Assembly: GCA_964593585.1 (NCBI GenBank)
Contig: CAZQIZ010000005.1
Coordinates: forward strand, 61,550 to 125,549
DNA from: JACQFV01 sp964593585
GTDB taxonomy: Bacteria > Zixibacteria > MSB-5A5 > WJJR01
Direction: 5' to 3'
DNA: 64,000 nucleotides
Shown: positions 1 through 8,276 of the stretch, one piece after another
Numbering within the stretch: position 1 is the stretch's first letter
Layout of the letters: each line of letters starts with the position of its first letter
Translations under genes and position numbers: made by a program
Notes under the pieces: generated by a model
Database searches by the model: none
The model's input: the letters and a program-made list of their open reading frames with translations, nothing else
What the model was told of the DNA's origin: nothing

Positions 1-64
1 CCCGATCGACATCAGCGCTTAAACGAATCGGCCGACGACTTCTCCACCCCGCGCGCCTGGGCAT

Positions 65-70
65 TATATT
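65..70 (+). promoter_or_regulatory. TATATT -10-like box directly before mutS2
   Basis: A TATATT hexamer ends six bases before the mutS2 ATG. If it is a -10 box, transcription would begin at or next to the start codon, giving a leaderless or nearly leaderless mRNA. No ribosome binding site lies between the box and the ATG. No convincing -35 is visible at 17 or 18 bases upstream. dnaG shows a similar arrangement. Confidence 0.3.
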
Positions 71-76
71 GAGCCC

Positions 77-2488
77 ATGCCCGACACCCCGGTTGCCAAT
101 GCCCATACGCTTTCGGTCCTCGAGTTCGACCGCATCGTTGAATCCACCGCCGGCTTCTGTCTGACGCCGATGGGCGGCGAACGTATCCGTCACCGCCAAC
201 CCAGCGCCGATCCCGACTGGGTCGACGCCCGTTTTGCCGAACTGCGCGAGATGATGACTCTGGCGGCGACCGGCGGATTCCCGTTGCACCGGCTGCCCGA
301 CATTCGGCCCCATCTCGAAAAGTCGGCCCTCGATGGCGCCTTTCTCGATCCGCCCGAGCTTCTGCAGATCGGCGAGTTCCTGCAGGGCGTCGATGCGCTT
401 CTGGCCTTCGCCAGAACGTCGCGCGAGTCGGCGCCGCGACTGGAGGAATACCTCGAGTCGCTCTCGGCGATCTACCCGTTGCGCCAGGCGATCAGCCGTT
501 CGATCACCCCGGAAGGGGAGGTCGCCGATTCCGCCTCGCCGGAGCTGGCCAAGATCCGTCGGGAAAAACGCGGCGCGCGCGACGCGGTGGTCGGACGTCT
601 CGAACGCATACTCGCCCAACGCAAGACCGATCCGTCGCGCATGGATGACCTCGTCACCCTGCGCAACGACCGGTTTGTCATCCCGGTGCGCGAGGGCGAT
701 CCCGCCGCCAGCGAAGGCATTATCCAGGATCGCTCCTCCTCCGGCGCGACGCTCTATGTCGAACCCATGGCGGTGGTGGAGCTGAACAACCGGTTGCAAC
801 GGCTCGGCTTGGAAGAGGCGCGCGAAGTGCGCCGCATCCTCCTGGCTCTCACCGAGCAGGTCCGCGACAACCGCGATCCGCTTGCCGATGATGTCGACTC
901 AATCGGCGCGCTCGACGCTGTCCACGCGCTCGCCCGGTTCGGTATGCATATCGACGGGATTGTGCCGCAGCGGATCGCCAGCGCGTCGATTACCCTGCGG
1001 CTGGCGCGTCATCCGCTTCTGGTGCTCAAGGCGGCGCGTCTGCCGAAGTCCGAGCGCGCGCCGGTGGTGCCGATGAGTCTTGCCATCGGCGATCAGCACA
1101 CCGCGATCATCGTCACCGGGCCGAACACGGGCGGCAAGACCGTCGCGCTGAAAACCGTCGGGCTTTTGACCCTCATGGCGCAGGCGGGCTGGCCGTTGCC
1201 GGTCGCCGACGGCACCGCCATCGGGTTGTTTGATCATGTGATCGCCGACATCGGCGATGAGCAATCGATCGAATCGTCGCTTTCGACCTTTTCGTCGCAC
1301 CTGATGCGCATCAACGACGCGCTCGCGCGCGCCAACGACCGCACGCTCGTCCTGCTCGACGAGCTGGGCGCCGGCACCGACCCGAAGGAGGGCGCGGCGC
1401 TGGGCGAGGCGATCATCGGCGAATTGACCGAACGCGGCACCCGGTTGGTGGTCACCACCCACCACTCGGCGCTCAAGACGCTCTCCCAGCACGATCCCCG
1501 CATCGAGAACGCGTCGCTGGTCTTCGATGTGAAGACGCTCTCGCCGACCTACCAATTCCGCGTCGGGCTGCCCGGCGCCTCCTATGCCATCGACATCGCC
1601 CGCTGGCTGGGGGTGTCGCAGACGGTCATTGACCGCGCCATGTCATTGGTCGATGCGCAGGAACGCGACCTCACCAGTTTGCTCAATGAACTTGATGAAC
1701 GCCTCGAAACTCTGCGCGCGCAGCAGGAGGATCTGGAGGAAAAGCAGCGCGCCGCCGCCTCGCTGGAGGAATTGTACAAGGCCCGTGTGGCCACGCTGGA
1801 GAAGTCGGCCAGCGAGCGCAAGCAGGAGGCGTTGGCCGAGGCCGAACGAATCGTCGAGGGCACCCGCCGCGAAATGGAAAACCTGGTGCGCGAAATCCGC
1901 GAAACCCAGGCGGAGAAGGACAAGGTGAAGCAATCGCACCACACCATCACCGCCCGCCTCGAGGACATCCGCGAACGCAAACGCGAACTGGCCCCGACAC
2001 CCGCCGCGCCGGAGAAGCTCGAAGGCCCGCTGGCGGTCGGCGACAAAGTCTGGATCGAGGCCTTCCGCAAGGAAGGCGAGGTGATCGACCTCGACACCGG
2101 CCGCAGCAAGCTCAAAGTCCGCATCGGCGATTTCCTCTATGCGCTCGACCGCTCGGCGGTCACCCGGGTCAAGGGCGCCGCAGCGTCCGAATCCGCCAAA
2201 CCGGTGACCCGGATCCGTGTGCAATCGACCACCGAGACCGGCCCCGAACTCTCGCTGCGCGGCGAAACCGCCGAGGACGCGCTGATCCTGCTTGATCGGT
2301 ACCTCGACGACGCGATCCTCGCCGGCTGGCAGGAGGTGCGCATCGTGCACGGCAAGGGAGAAGGCATCCTCCGCCGCGCCGTGACCGAGTTCCTCGCCAA
2401 GGACAAGCGCGTCGAATCGCGCCGCCTCGGCGAATGGAACGAAGGCGCCGATGGGGTGACGATCGCGAAACTGCGATCGAGTGCGTGA
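77..2488 (+). CDS. mutS2: MutS2 family ATPase/Smr endonuclease
   Basis: This 803-aa protein has the MutS-family ATPase core. The Walker A motif GPNTGGKT is at residues 348-355 and the Walker B pair is D428-E429 within LLDELGAGTD. A charged coiled coil spans about 520-640. A C-terminal Smr domain (about 727-803) carries the LRGETAEDA and HGKGEGIL signatures. MutS2 proteins lack the mismatch-recognition domain of MutS1. In other bacteria they have been linked to suppressing recombination and to splitting collided ribosomes; which applies here cannot be read from sequence. Length is normal for the family. The ATG start has no Shine-Dalgarno but has a TATATT box just upstream. dnaG follows after a palindromic intergenic repeat. 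Confidence 0.95.
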   Translation: MPDTPVANAHTLSVLEFDRIVESTAGFCLTPMGGERIRHRQPSADPDWVDARFAELREMMTLAATGGFPLHRLPDIRPHLEKSALDGAFLDPPELLQIGEFLQGVDALLAFARTSRESAPRLEEYLESLSAIYPLRQAISRSITPEGEVADSASPELAKIRREKRGARDAVVGRLERILAQRKTDPSRMDDLVTLRNDRFVIPVREGDPAASEGIIQDRSSSGATLYVEPMAVVELNNRLQRLGLEEAREVRRILLALTEQVRDNRDPLADDVDSIGALDAVHALARFGMHIDGIVPQRIASASITLRLARHPLLVLKAARLPKSERAPVVPMSLAIGDQHTAIIVTGPNTGGKTVALKTVGLLTLMAQAGWPLPVADGTAIGLFDHVIADIGDEQSIESSLSTFSSHLMRINDALARANDRTLVLLDELGAGTDPKEGAALGEAIIGELTERGTRLVVTTHHSALKTLSQHDPRIENASLVFDVKTLSPTYQFRVGLPGASYAIDIARWLGVSQTVIDRAMSLVDAQERDLTSLLNELDERLETLRAQQEDLEEKQRAAASLEELYKARVATLEKSASERKQEALAEAERIVEGTRREMENLVREIRETQAEKDKVKQSHHTITARLEDIRERKRELAPTPAAPEKLEGPLAVGDKVWIEAFRKEGEVIDLDTGRSKLKVRIGDFLYALDRSAVTRVKGAAASESAKPVTRIRVQSTTETGPELSLRGETAEDALILLDRYLDDAILAGWQEVRIVHGKGEGILRRAVTEFLAKDKRVESRRLGEWNEGADGVTIAKLRSSA

Positions 2489-2499
2489 TTATGATCTGC

Positions 2500-2568
2500 A
2501 GGGTGCGTGCGCTCTTTGCACGCACCGCTTTTGGTCGGAAGGGTGCGTGCAAAGAGCGCACGCACCCT
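2500..2568. repeat. 27-bp perfect inverted repeat, each arm itself a hairpin
   Basis: Positions 2500-2526 and 2542-2568 are perfect reverse complements of 27 bases separated by 15 bases. Each arm also folds alone, because GGTGCGTGC and GCACGCACC flank a 7-base AAAGAGC-type loop. The element fills the gap between mutS2 and dnaG. It has no T-tract after the right arm, so it is not a canonical intrinsic terminator. It looks like a paired REP-type palindromic unit. Confidence 0.85.
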
Positions 2569-2576
2569 ACAATCCG

Positions 2577-2582
2577 TATATT
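2577..2582 (+). promoter_or_regulatory. TATATT -10-like box before dnaG
   Basis: TATATT followed by G lies 11 bases before the dnaG ATG, just after the palindromic repeat. A start site about 7 bases downstream would leave a leader of only about 5 bases. No -35 is obvious because the upstream DNA is the inverted repeat. Confidence 0.3.
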
Positions 2583-2593
2583 GACTTGCCAAT

Positions 2594-4384
2594 ATGCCCG
2601 ACGATGCCATCAAAGATCAGGTCAAGGAAGCCACCGACATTGTCGCGGTGATCGGCCAGTATGTCACGCTGCGCCGACGCGGCGCCAACCTGATCGGCCT
2701 CTGTCCGTTCCACACGGAGAAGACGCCGTCGTTTACGGTCCATGCCGACCGGCAGTTTTTCCACTGCTTCGGCTGCGGCAAGGGCGGCGATGTCTTCACG
2801 TTCCTGATGGAGCATGAGGGATGGTCGTTTCCCGAGGCGCTCAAGTACTGCGCCGAGAAGGCCGGCATCACACTGCCGGAGCGCCGCGAACGCGATGACC
2901 CGCAGTCGCGACTTCGCGACGAAATGTCAGCGGCGCTCGAACTGGCCGACAAGATATTCCGGCACACCCTTTTCACGCCGGTCGGCAAGCATGCGCTCGA
3001 TTATCTGAAAAACCGTGGCTTCCAGGAACAGACGCTCAAGCGCGCCGGGATCGGTTATGCGCCCCCGGGCTACGAAACCGTGCTGAAGACCGCCGAAGCG
3101 CGCGGCATCACCCGCAAGACGTTGGAAGCGGCCGGGCTGATCACGCATTCGGCCAAGGGCGGCAATCCCTACGACCGCTTCCGCAACCGCGTCACCTTTC
3201 CCATCGTCAACCTCTCCGGCAAGACCGTCGGCTTCGGCGCCCGCGCCCTCTCCGATGAGGATCAACCCAAGTACCTGAACTCCCCCGAGACCGCGCTCTA
3301 TCAGAAAGGCCGCCTGCTTTATGGGCTTGTGGTCGCCCGCGACGCGATCCGTCGCGAGAATCGCGCGATCCTGGTCGAAGGGTACATGGACTGGCTGACA
3401 ATGGTCGAAGCTGGCATCGAAAACGTGGTGGCGGTCTCCGGCACGGCGCTGACCGACATGCAGGCCAAACTGCTGTCGCGCTTCTGCGAGCGGGTGACCA
3501 TGATGTTCGACGCCGATGCCGCCGGCCAGCGCGCCGCGCTGCGCGGTATCGACATCGCCTACAACGCCGCCCTCGGTGTCGACATCGCGGTGCTGCCCAA
3601 AGGCGAAGACCCCGACAGTCTGATCCGCAAGCAGGGCGGCGAGGCCCTGCGCCGGGTGTTAAACGCGGCGGTTGGCATCGTTGAGTACCGGGTCGAAAAC
3701 GAGCGCGCCAAGGCGCCCGGAGGCCGGTTGGATTTCCTCGCGCAGGAAAAACTGATCAAGGAGTTCGGCGAACTGGCGGCGAAACTGGCCGACCCAACCC
3801 GGCGCGAGGCCTTCCTCGCCGAAGTCGCCGCCACGGTCGGCGTGGAGATGTCGGTGGTGCGTCAGGCGCTGAAACTTGCGCCGGCCCCGCGTCCGCCAAA
3901 GGCGGAGGCGCCGCCGCGCGAACTGCTGAGCGGCCACGCCGGCTTCCTGCGCCTGTTGCTCGAATCGCCCGACTATGTCGCCCGTGCCCGTGTGGCGGTG
4001 CTCGCCGATGATTTCGACCACCCGCTTTTGCGCGCGATGTATCAGGCGCTGCTCGACAAGACCGCCGATGGATCCTGGCCAACCACGCCGCAGGAGCTGG
4101 GCGCCACGTCGGAGGAAGTCGAGCATTGGTCGCGTCTGATGACCCACGGTGTCGATCCCGCCACGCGCGACCGCGCCTTTGAGGATGGCTTGCGGGATTT
4201 TGCGCAACGACGGCGTCCGGCGCCGCAGTTGCGCCAGTTGATCGCGCAGGCGGAGCGCGCGGGCGAGACCGCCAAGGCGCGCGAACTGACCGAAAAACTC
4301 GCTGACGAACTGCGTCTCGATAAGACGGAACCTGCTGAGGGAAAAGCGGGTAAAGGAGATCACGGCGGGGGAAAAATCCCTTGA
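2594..4384 (+). CDS. dnaG: DNA primase DnaG
   Basis: This 596-aa protein is the primase that lays RNA primers for DNA replication. The N-terminal CHC2 zinc finger is visible as C37, H40, C58 and C61 (CPFH ... CFGC). The TOPRIM catalytic core follows, with E262 in LVEGYMD and D306/D308 in MFDADAAG, the expected metal-binding acidic residues. The C-terminal part (about 420-596) should hold the helicase-interacting region and ends in a Gly/Lys-rich tail. Length is typical. The stop codon overlaps the -35 box of the following tRNA promoter, so the tRNA genes are probably a separate transcript. rpoD, often next to dnaG, is absent. Confidence 0.95.
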   Translation: MPDDAIKDQVKEATDIVAVIGQYVTLRRRGANLIGLCPFHTEKTPSFTVHADRQFFHCFGCGKGGDVFTFLMEHEGWSFPEALKYCAEKAGITLPERRERDDPQSRLRDEMSAALELADKIFRHTLFTPVGKHALDYLKNRGFQEQTLKRAGIGYAPPGYETVLKTAEARGITRKTLEAAGLITHSAKGGNPYDRFRNRVTFPIVNLSGKTVGFGARALSDEDQPKYLNSPETALYQKGRLLYGLVVARDAIRRENRAILVEGYMDWLTMVEAGIENVVAVSGTALTDMQAKLLSRFCERVTMMFDADAAGQRAALRGIDIAYNAALGVDIAVLPKGEDPDSLIRKQGGEALRRVLNAAVGIVEYRVENERAKAPGGRLDFLAQEKLIKEFGELAAKLADPTRREAFLAEVAATVGVEMSVVRQALKLAPAPRPPKAEAPPRELLSGHAGFLRLLLESPDYVARARVAVLADDFDHPLLRAMYQALLDKTADGSWPTTPQELGATSEEVEHWSRLMTHGVDPATRDRAFEDGLRDFAQRRRPAPQLRQLIAQAERAGETAKARELTEKLADELRLDKTEPAEGKAGKGDHGGGKIP

Positions 4385-4410
4385 CTGAAATGGCAAAAAT
4401 CGGCCATAAT
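4381..4410 (+). promoter_or_regulatory. Promoter of the tRNA pair (TTGACT-N18-CATAAT)
   Basis: TTGACT at 4381-4386 and CATAAT at 4405-4410 are separated by 18 bases. The predicted start near 4417 is about 50 bases before tRNA-Ile2. The -35 overlaps the dnaG TGA stop. This is one of the best sigma-70-like matches in the window. Confidence 0.6.
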
Positions 4411-4466
4411 GAGGGTTACGACCGCGCAAGCGGCGGCGAGTTTGCAGCAGATTTCGGCTCTACGCA

Positions 4467-4542
4467 GGGCCCATAGCTCAGCGGTTAGAGCTGCTGACTC
4501 ATAATCAGTAGGTCCCAGGTTCGAGTCCTGGTGGGCCCACCA
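4467..4542 (+). tRNA. ileX: tRNA with CAT anticodon, probably tRNA-Ile2
   Basis: A full cloverleaf is visible. The 7-bp acceptor stem is GGGCCCA/TGGGCCC. The D arm is GCTC/GAGC. The anticodon loop is CTCATAA, giving CAT. The T arm is CCAGG-TTCGAGT-CCTGG and the CCA is encoded. CAT tRNAs are initiator Met, elongator Met or Ile2 (lysidine-modified to read ATA). The C4-C5 acceptor positions and the GACTCATAATC context resemble E. coli tRNA-Ile2 more than elongator Met. The first acceptor pair is a normal G-C pair, which argues against initiator Met. The Ile2 call is therefore likely but not certain. Confidence 0.75.
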
Positions 4543-4623
4543 CGGGGGAAAGGACAGGGCCAGGTCCCGCAAGGGGTCGCGCCGCAAGGCAGGTCGAACC
4601 GGGACTGGTCGAATGGATACGGC

Positions 4624-4700
4624 GGGCGATTAGCTCAGTTGGTTAGAGCGTTCGGTTCACATCCGAAAGGTCACTGGTTCAAGTCCAGTATTGCCCACCA
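4624..4700 (+). tRNA. valT: tRNA-Val(CAC)
   Basis: The acceptor stem is GGGCGAT/ATTGCCC with one G-T pair. The D arm is GCTC/GAGC, the anticodon stem TTCGG/CCGAA and the loop TTCACAT, giving anticodon CAC (valine GTG codons). The T loop is TTCAAGT and CCA is encoded. It lies 81 bases after tRNA-Ile2 and is probably co-transcribed with it. A strong hairpin terminator follows. Confidence 0.92.
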
Positions 4701-4795
4701 CTGAAAGCTCTACGATGGCTGTGACCGATATACTGACAACGCGTTTTGCTCACGCTCTTGCGCCGCGGGCCGCCTACGGTCCGGGCCGCGTCTGC

Positions 4796-4828
4796 CGCGC
4801 GCACCATCCCGGTGCGCGCGTTTTCGTT
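4796..4828 (+). terminator. Intrinsic terminator after the tRNA pair
   Basis: A perfect 10-bp stem (CGCGCGCACC / GGTGCGCGCG) with a 5-base loop is followed by TTTTCGTTT. It lies 96 bases after tRNA-Val and just before the first plausible start of the next gene. That argues that the next coding region does not extend upstream of it. Confidence 0.75.
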
Positions 4829-4841
4829 TCCGTCCCCCTCC

Positions 4842-5582
4842 ATGACACCGACTATGGCGACTAAAGCGACCATGCACGAAGCCGTGGACCTGCTGCTCAA
4901 ACTGCAGGGCCTCGACTACCAGCTCGGCGAACTCGAACGCTCCAAGGAATACCTCCCCGATATGATCGGCACCCTCGAAGGGGAGATCAAACAGGCCCTG
5001 CAGGAACTGGCCAACGCCAAAGACCAGCTCGAGGCCACCCGCCTGGAGAACAAACGGCTCGAACTGCGCGTCAAGGAAAAGACGGTCGAGCTCGAGCGGC
5101 TGCAAAAGCAGATGATGGTCATCAAGACCAACAAGGAATACGACGCCCTGGCCCGCGAGATCGATCACGTCAAAGCCGACATCACCGCCAGCGAGGAAGG
5201 CATCCTCTCCACCCTCGAGCGCATCGAGGCGCTCCAGAACGAGATCAAGGAGAAGGAAGAGCGCACGCAGCAGGTGCAGACCGCCAATGGCGCCCAACTT
5301 TCCTCGATCAAGGGCGAGATGGACTCGGTCGGCGATAAGATCCGCATCAAGGAAGACGAGCGCAAAAACATCATCGTGCGCCTCGATGACGCCATGGTGG
5401 CCATCTACGAGCGCGTGCGCCGCGGCAAGGGCGGCGGCGCCATCGTGCACATCCGCCACGGCGCCTGTTCGGGGTGCTTCAAGCGGATGCCGCCGCAATT
5501 GGTGCAGGAGATCCGCCGCGCCGAGCGCCTGATCACCTGCGACTCCTGCGGACGCATCCTGATCTGGTCCGACGACGAATAG
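4842..5582 (+). CDS. Coiled-coil protein with C4 zinc ribbon (zf-RING_7 type)
   Basis: The protein has 246 aa from ATG 4842; ATGs at 4854 and 4872 are alternatives. A longer reading frame exists upstream but crosses the tRNA terminator, so it was not used. Residues about 15-190 form a long heptad-rich helical hairpin. The C-terminus carries a zinc ribbon with C209, C212, C233 and C236 (CSGC and CDSC). This architecture matches the C4-type zinc ribbon family that includes Helicobacter HP0958, a nucleic-acid-binding protein implicated in flagellar gene regulation. No flagellar genes are here, so its role is unknown, perhaps RNA binding. No clear Shine-Dalgarno is present. Confidence 0.8.
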   Translation: MTPTMATKATMHEAVDLLLKLQGLDYQLGELERSKEYLPDMIGTLEGEIKQALQELANAKDQLEATRLENKRLELRVKEKTVELERLQKQMMVIKTNKEYDALAREIDHVKADITASEEGILSTLERIEALQNEIKEKEERTQQVQTANGAQLSSIKGEMDSVGDKIRIKEDERKNIIVRLDDAMVAIYERVRRGKGGGAIVHIRHGACSGCFKRMPPQLVQEIRRAERLITCDSCGRILIWSDDE

Positions 5583-5645
5583 CGCAGCGGCGCCAACACG
5601 CCGCCCCGATCGCCGTATCAGAGGCCAAATGAGACCGGGACACAC

Positions 5646-5684
5646 CAGACAGCGCGCGGGGGGGAACCTCCCACGCGCTGTCTG
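5646..5684. repeat. Hairpin between the zinc-ribbon gene and guaB
   Basis: An 11-bp perfect stem (CAGACAGCGCG / CGCGCTGTCTG) encloses a GGGG/CCTCCC loop that can pair further. It is 30 bases before guaB and lacks a T-tract. It could be a rho-dependent terminator, an RNA-stability element or a leader structure of guaB. Confidence 0.5.
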
Positions 5685-5714
5685 CGTTGACGGACCAAAC
5701 GCGAGGACCGACCG

Positions 5715-7244
5715 ATGAACGCAGTGAGCAGCGCCGCGAACCAGACCACCGCACGGCCCGTCATGACCCCGGACACCGTCGCCCCGCGCGACCGCATCCT
5801 AGCCGTGGCGCTCACCTTCGACGATGTCCTGCTGGTGCCCGCCAAGTCCGAGGTGATGCCGCGCGAGACCGATGTCTCCACCCGCATCGGCCCGATCCAC
5901 CTGCCGATGCCGATCATCTCGGCCGCCATGGACACGGTGACCGAATCACGCCTGGCGATCGCGCTGGCCCGGTTGGGCGGTATCGGCACGATTCATCGCA
6001 ACATGTCGATCGACCGTCAGGCCGCCGAGGTCGAACGGGTCAAGCGGTCCGAAAGCGGAATGATCAACAACCCGATCACGCTCGCCCCCGACCGGCCGAT
6101 CCGCGACGCCCTCGAGGTCATGCGCCGTTACGCGATCTCCGGCATTCCAATTACCGACAACGGCCGTCTGGTCGGCATCATCACCAACCGCGACCTGCGC
6201 TTCCAGCAGGACCCGTCGGTGGCCATCAGCGAGGTGATGACCAAGGCGCCGCTGATCACCGCGCCCGAGGGGACCGACCTGGCCGCGGCGCAGGAAATCC
6301 TGCACCAGAATCGCATCGAAAAACTGCTGATCGTGGACAGCGCCGGCAATCTGCGCGGCATGATCACGGTCAAGGACATCATCAAGAAGGGACAATACCC
6401 TGACGCCTGCAAGGATGAGCGCGGCCGTCTGCGCGTGCTGGGCGCGGTCGGCGTGGGCGAGCAGGAGGGCCTGGCGCGGGCGCAGGCGCTGGTCGATGCC
6501 GGCGTCGATGGCATCTGCATCGACACCTCGCACGGCCACACCCGTTCGGTCATGGACACCGCCGCGAAATTGCGCGCCCGGTATCCGCAGGTGCTCTTGA
6601 TTGTCGGCAATGTCGCCACCCGTGAAGGGGCGCATGACTTGATCGCCGCCGGCGCCGATGTGATCAAAGTCGGCATCGGGCCCGGCTCGATCTGCACCAC
6701 CCGCATCGTGACCGGCGCGGGCCTGCCGCAGTTGACCGCCATCATGGACTGCTGCGAGGAAGCCGCCAAGACCAACACCGCCGTCGTCGCCGACGGTGGG
6801 ATCAAATACTCCGGCGACATCACCAAGGCGCTGGCCGCCGGCGCCTCGGCGGTCATGATCGGCTCGCTGTTTGCCGGCACCGAGGAAGCCCCGGGCGAAA
6901 AGGTCCTCCTCGAAGGTCGCTCCTTCAAGGTCTACCGCGGCATGGGCTCGATCGGCGCGATGACCCAGGGCGCGCGCGACCGCTACTACCAGGCCGAAGA
7001 GGAACTGTCAAAACTGGTGCCGGAGGGTATCGAAGGACGTGTCGCCTACAAGGGCGAACTGGCCGAGACCATCCACCAACTGATCGGCGGCGTGCGCGCC
7101 GGCATGGGCATCTGCGGCGCGCCCGATTTGGAGACCCTGCGACGCACCGCGCGGTTTGTGCGGGTCACCGCCGCGGGGTTGCGCGAAAGCCACCCGCACG
7201 ATGTGGCGATCACCAAGGAAGCGCCGAACTATCCGCGGGCGTAA
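5715..7244 (+). CDS. guaB: IMP dehydrogenase
   Basis: This 509-aa cytosolic enzyme oxidises IMP to XMP with NAD+, the committed step of GMP synthesis. The TIM-barrel start LTFDDVLLVPAKS is present after an N-terminal extension of about 33 residues. Two CBS domains (about 116-225) interrupt the barrel. The catalytic loop GPGSICTTRIVTGAG contains nucleophile C327. The flap region YRGMGSIGAM follows. Length is normal. A second in-frame ATG at 5763 is an alternative start. The preceding hairpin at 5646-5684 might influence expression. The next gene is convergent. Confidence 0.96.
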   Translation: MNAVSSAANQTTARPVMTPDTVAPRDRILAVALTFDDVLLVPAKSEVMPRETDVSTRIGPIHLPMPIISAAMDTVTESRLAIALARLGGIGTIHRNMSIDRQAAEVERVKRSESGMINNPITLAPDRPIRDALEVMRRYAISGIPITDNGRLVGIITNRDLRFQQDPSVAISEVMTKAPLITAPEGTDLAAAQEILHQNRIEKLLIVDSAGNLRGMITVKDIIKKGQYPDACKDERGRLRVLGAVGVGEQEGLARAQALVDAGVDGICIDTSHGHTRSVMDTAAKLRARYPQVLLIVGNVATREGAHDLIAAGADVIKVGIGPGSICTTRIVTGAGLPQLTAIMDCCEEAAKTNTAVVADGGIKYSGDITKALAAGASAVMIGSLFAGTEEAPGEKVLLEGRSFKVYRGMGSIGAMTQGARDRYYQAEEELSKLVPEGIEGRVAYKGELAETIHQLIGGVRAGMGICGAPDLETLRRTARFVRVTAAGLRESHPHDVAITKEAPNYPRA

Positions 7245-7297
7245 ACTGTGCGCGTAAAGTGAATGCGAGCAGGCCGGCACGCCTTCACCAAAGCGAC

Positions 7298-7780
7298 TTA
7301 GAGCGGATCGGCGACATAGAGGTTGACGCCGAAGCCCGCGGACCCGTCGGTAGCCCCGTCGCCGTCCTCATCCACCAGCAATTTCACGGTGTAATGCCCA
7401 ATGCCGATTTCGGCGTTGGTCTTGCCATCAAAGTGCAGCGACAGGAATTGCACCGTGATGTCCACGGAATTGTCGCCGGCGCTGCCCGGATAGGCAAACA
7501 CCGGGTCGGTGCCCTGCACCGCGCCCTTGGACTTGGGGTTGTAACCGCGCAGGGAGACGCCGTCGAACTCCACCGTGCCCGTGGCGCTCCAGGTCACGGT
7601 GAACGTCACCGGCGCGCCCTCGGTGTAGTTGGTGTCCGCGAATCCCGACGACCAGGTGACTTCGTTGGTGCCCAGCGTGTCGGTGGAGGTCTCCACCACC
7701 GCCGGCTGCGCATCCGCGCTGCTGGCGATCAGGGGCACAATCAGGATGGCCACTGCCACGATCCATAATGCCAGACGCAT
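7298..7780 (-). CDS. Small secreted protein with Ig-like/beta-sandwich appearance
   Basis: This 160-aa protein has a clear signal peptide (MRLALWIVAVAILIVPLIAS, cleavage after SADA). The start is fixed by a strong AAGGAGGA ribosome binding site 7 bases upstream of the ATG. The mature part is rich in Thr, Val and Gly. It alternates short beta-strand-like segments (VTFTVTWSATGTVEFDG) and has an Asp-rich DEDGDGATDG stretch that could bind calcium. No catalytic motif is recognised. It is monocistronic and convergent with guaB. It is exported but of unknown function. Confidence 0.75.
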   Translation of the reverse strand: MRLALWIVAVAILIVPLIASSADAQPAVVETSTDTLGTNEVTWSSGFADTNYTEGAPVTFTVTWSATGTVEFDGVSLRGYNPKSKGAVQGTDPVFAYPGSAGDNSVDITVQFLSLHFDGKTNAEIGIGHYTVKLLVDEDGDGATDGSAGFGVNLYVADPL

Positions 7781-8019
7781 GCCGTTCCTCCTTCTTGCGT
7801 TGAGTGTCTCGCTGACTTGCTGCGACAGACGGTGGTACATGGTGCCGGCCTGACTCGCACTCTTCTCTTCGGCGCGCACCGGCGGCAAACTTGAGAGCGA
7901 TCCACGATGCCGCGAAAAAAACCGCGCTCGACACCCGTCGCGTTGATCAGGAATTAAACTGAGCAACTTCCGCGATCCGTCCCGGCCGGATCAGCGGCAA
8001 TCAGCCAGAGGAGTTAGCC

Positions 8020-8199
8020 GTGCGATATCGAGATTCCGGATTTGACGTGTTCGAAAAACTCCTGAACAACGGATCCGTGACGCGGGCGCCGCGACGCCGG
8101 GGCCGTCTGGCGGGCGATCCGGGCGGTGGAGCGCCAGACAGTTTCGACTTTTCCGCCGGCGATTCCGTACTATATTGTCAGAGAGTTGCCCGGGCGTGA
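8020..8199 (+). CDS. Possible 59-aa small ORF upstream of rnpB
   Basis: A GTG-initiated frame of 59 codons follows a good AGAGGAG ribosome binding site with a 6-base spacer. The predicted peptide starts MRYRDSGFDVFEKLLNN, then becomes Arg/Gly/Pro-rich and ends in TGA at 8197-8199. It matches no family I recognise. The rest of the 500-base gap (7781-8276) holds the upstream region of the secreted protein and the rnpB promoter. This could equally be untranslated DNA. Confidence 0.25.
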   Translation: MRYRDSGFDVFEKLLNNGSVTRAPRRRGRLAGDPGGGAPDSFDFSAGDSVLYCQRVARA

Positions 8200-8230
8200 G
8201 TCCACCGCCCTTTAGACGCGCAAGTTATTG

Positions 8231-8259
8231 TTGTTTGGTCATATAACCTCAAGCATAGA
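8231..8259 (+). promoter_or_regulatory. Possible rnpB promoter
   Basis: TTGTTT at 8231-8236 and CATAGA at 8254-8259 have a 17-base spacer. The predicted start near 8266 is about 10 bases before the 5' strand of the RNase P P1 helix. The match is moderate. Confidence 0.35.
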
Positions 8260-8276
8260 GTGAGAGAGGAGAACGA

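Noticed and set aside
4467..4542. tRNA-fMet or elongator tRNA-Met
   Set aside because: The first acceptor pair is G-C (initiators have a mismatch) and the C4-C5 acceptor positions resemble Ile2; elongator Met remains a weak alternative.
4746..4841. N-terminal extension of the zinc-ribbon protein
   Set aside because: The extension would cross a strong intrinsic terminator of the tRNA pair and has no conserved sequence.
5646..5684. Riboswitch (guanine or purine type) before guaB
   Set aside because: The hairpin lacks the conserved three-way junction residues of purine riboswitches; it is a simple inverted repeat.
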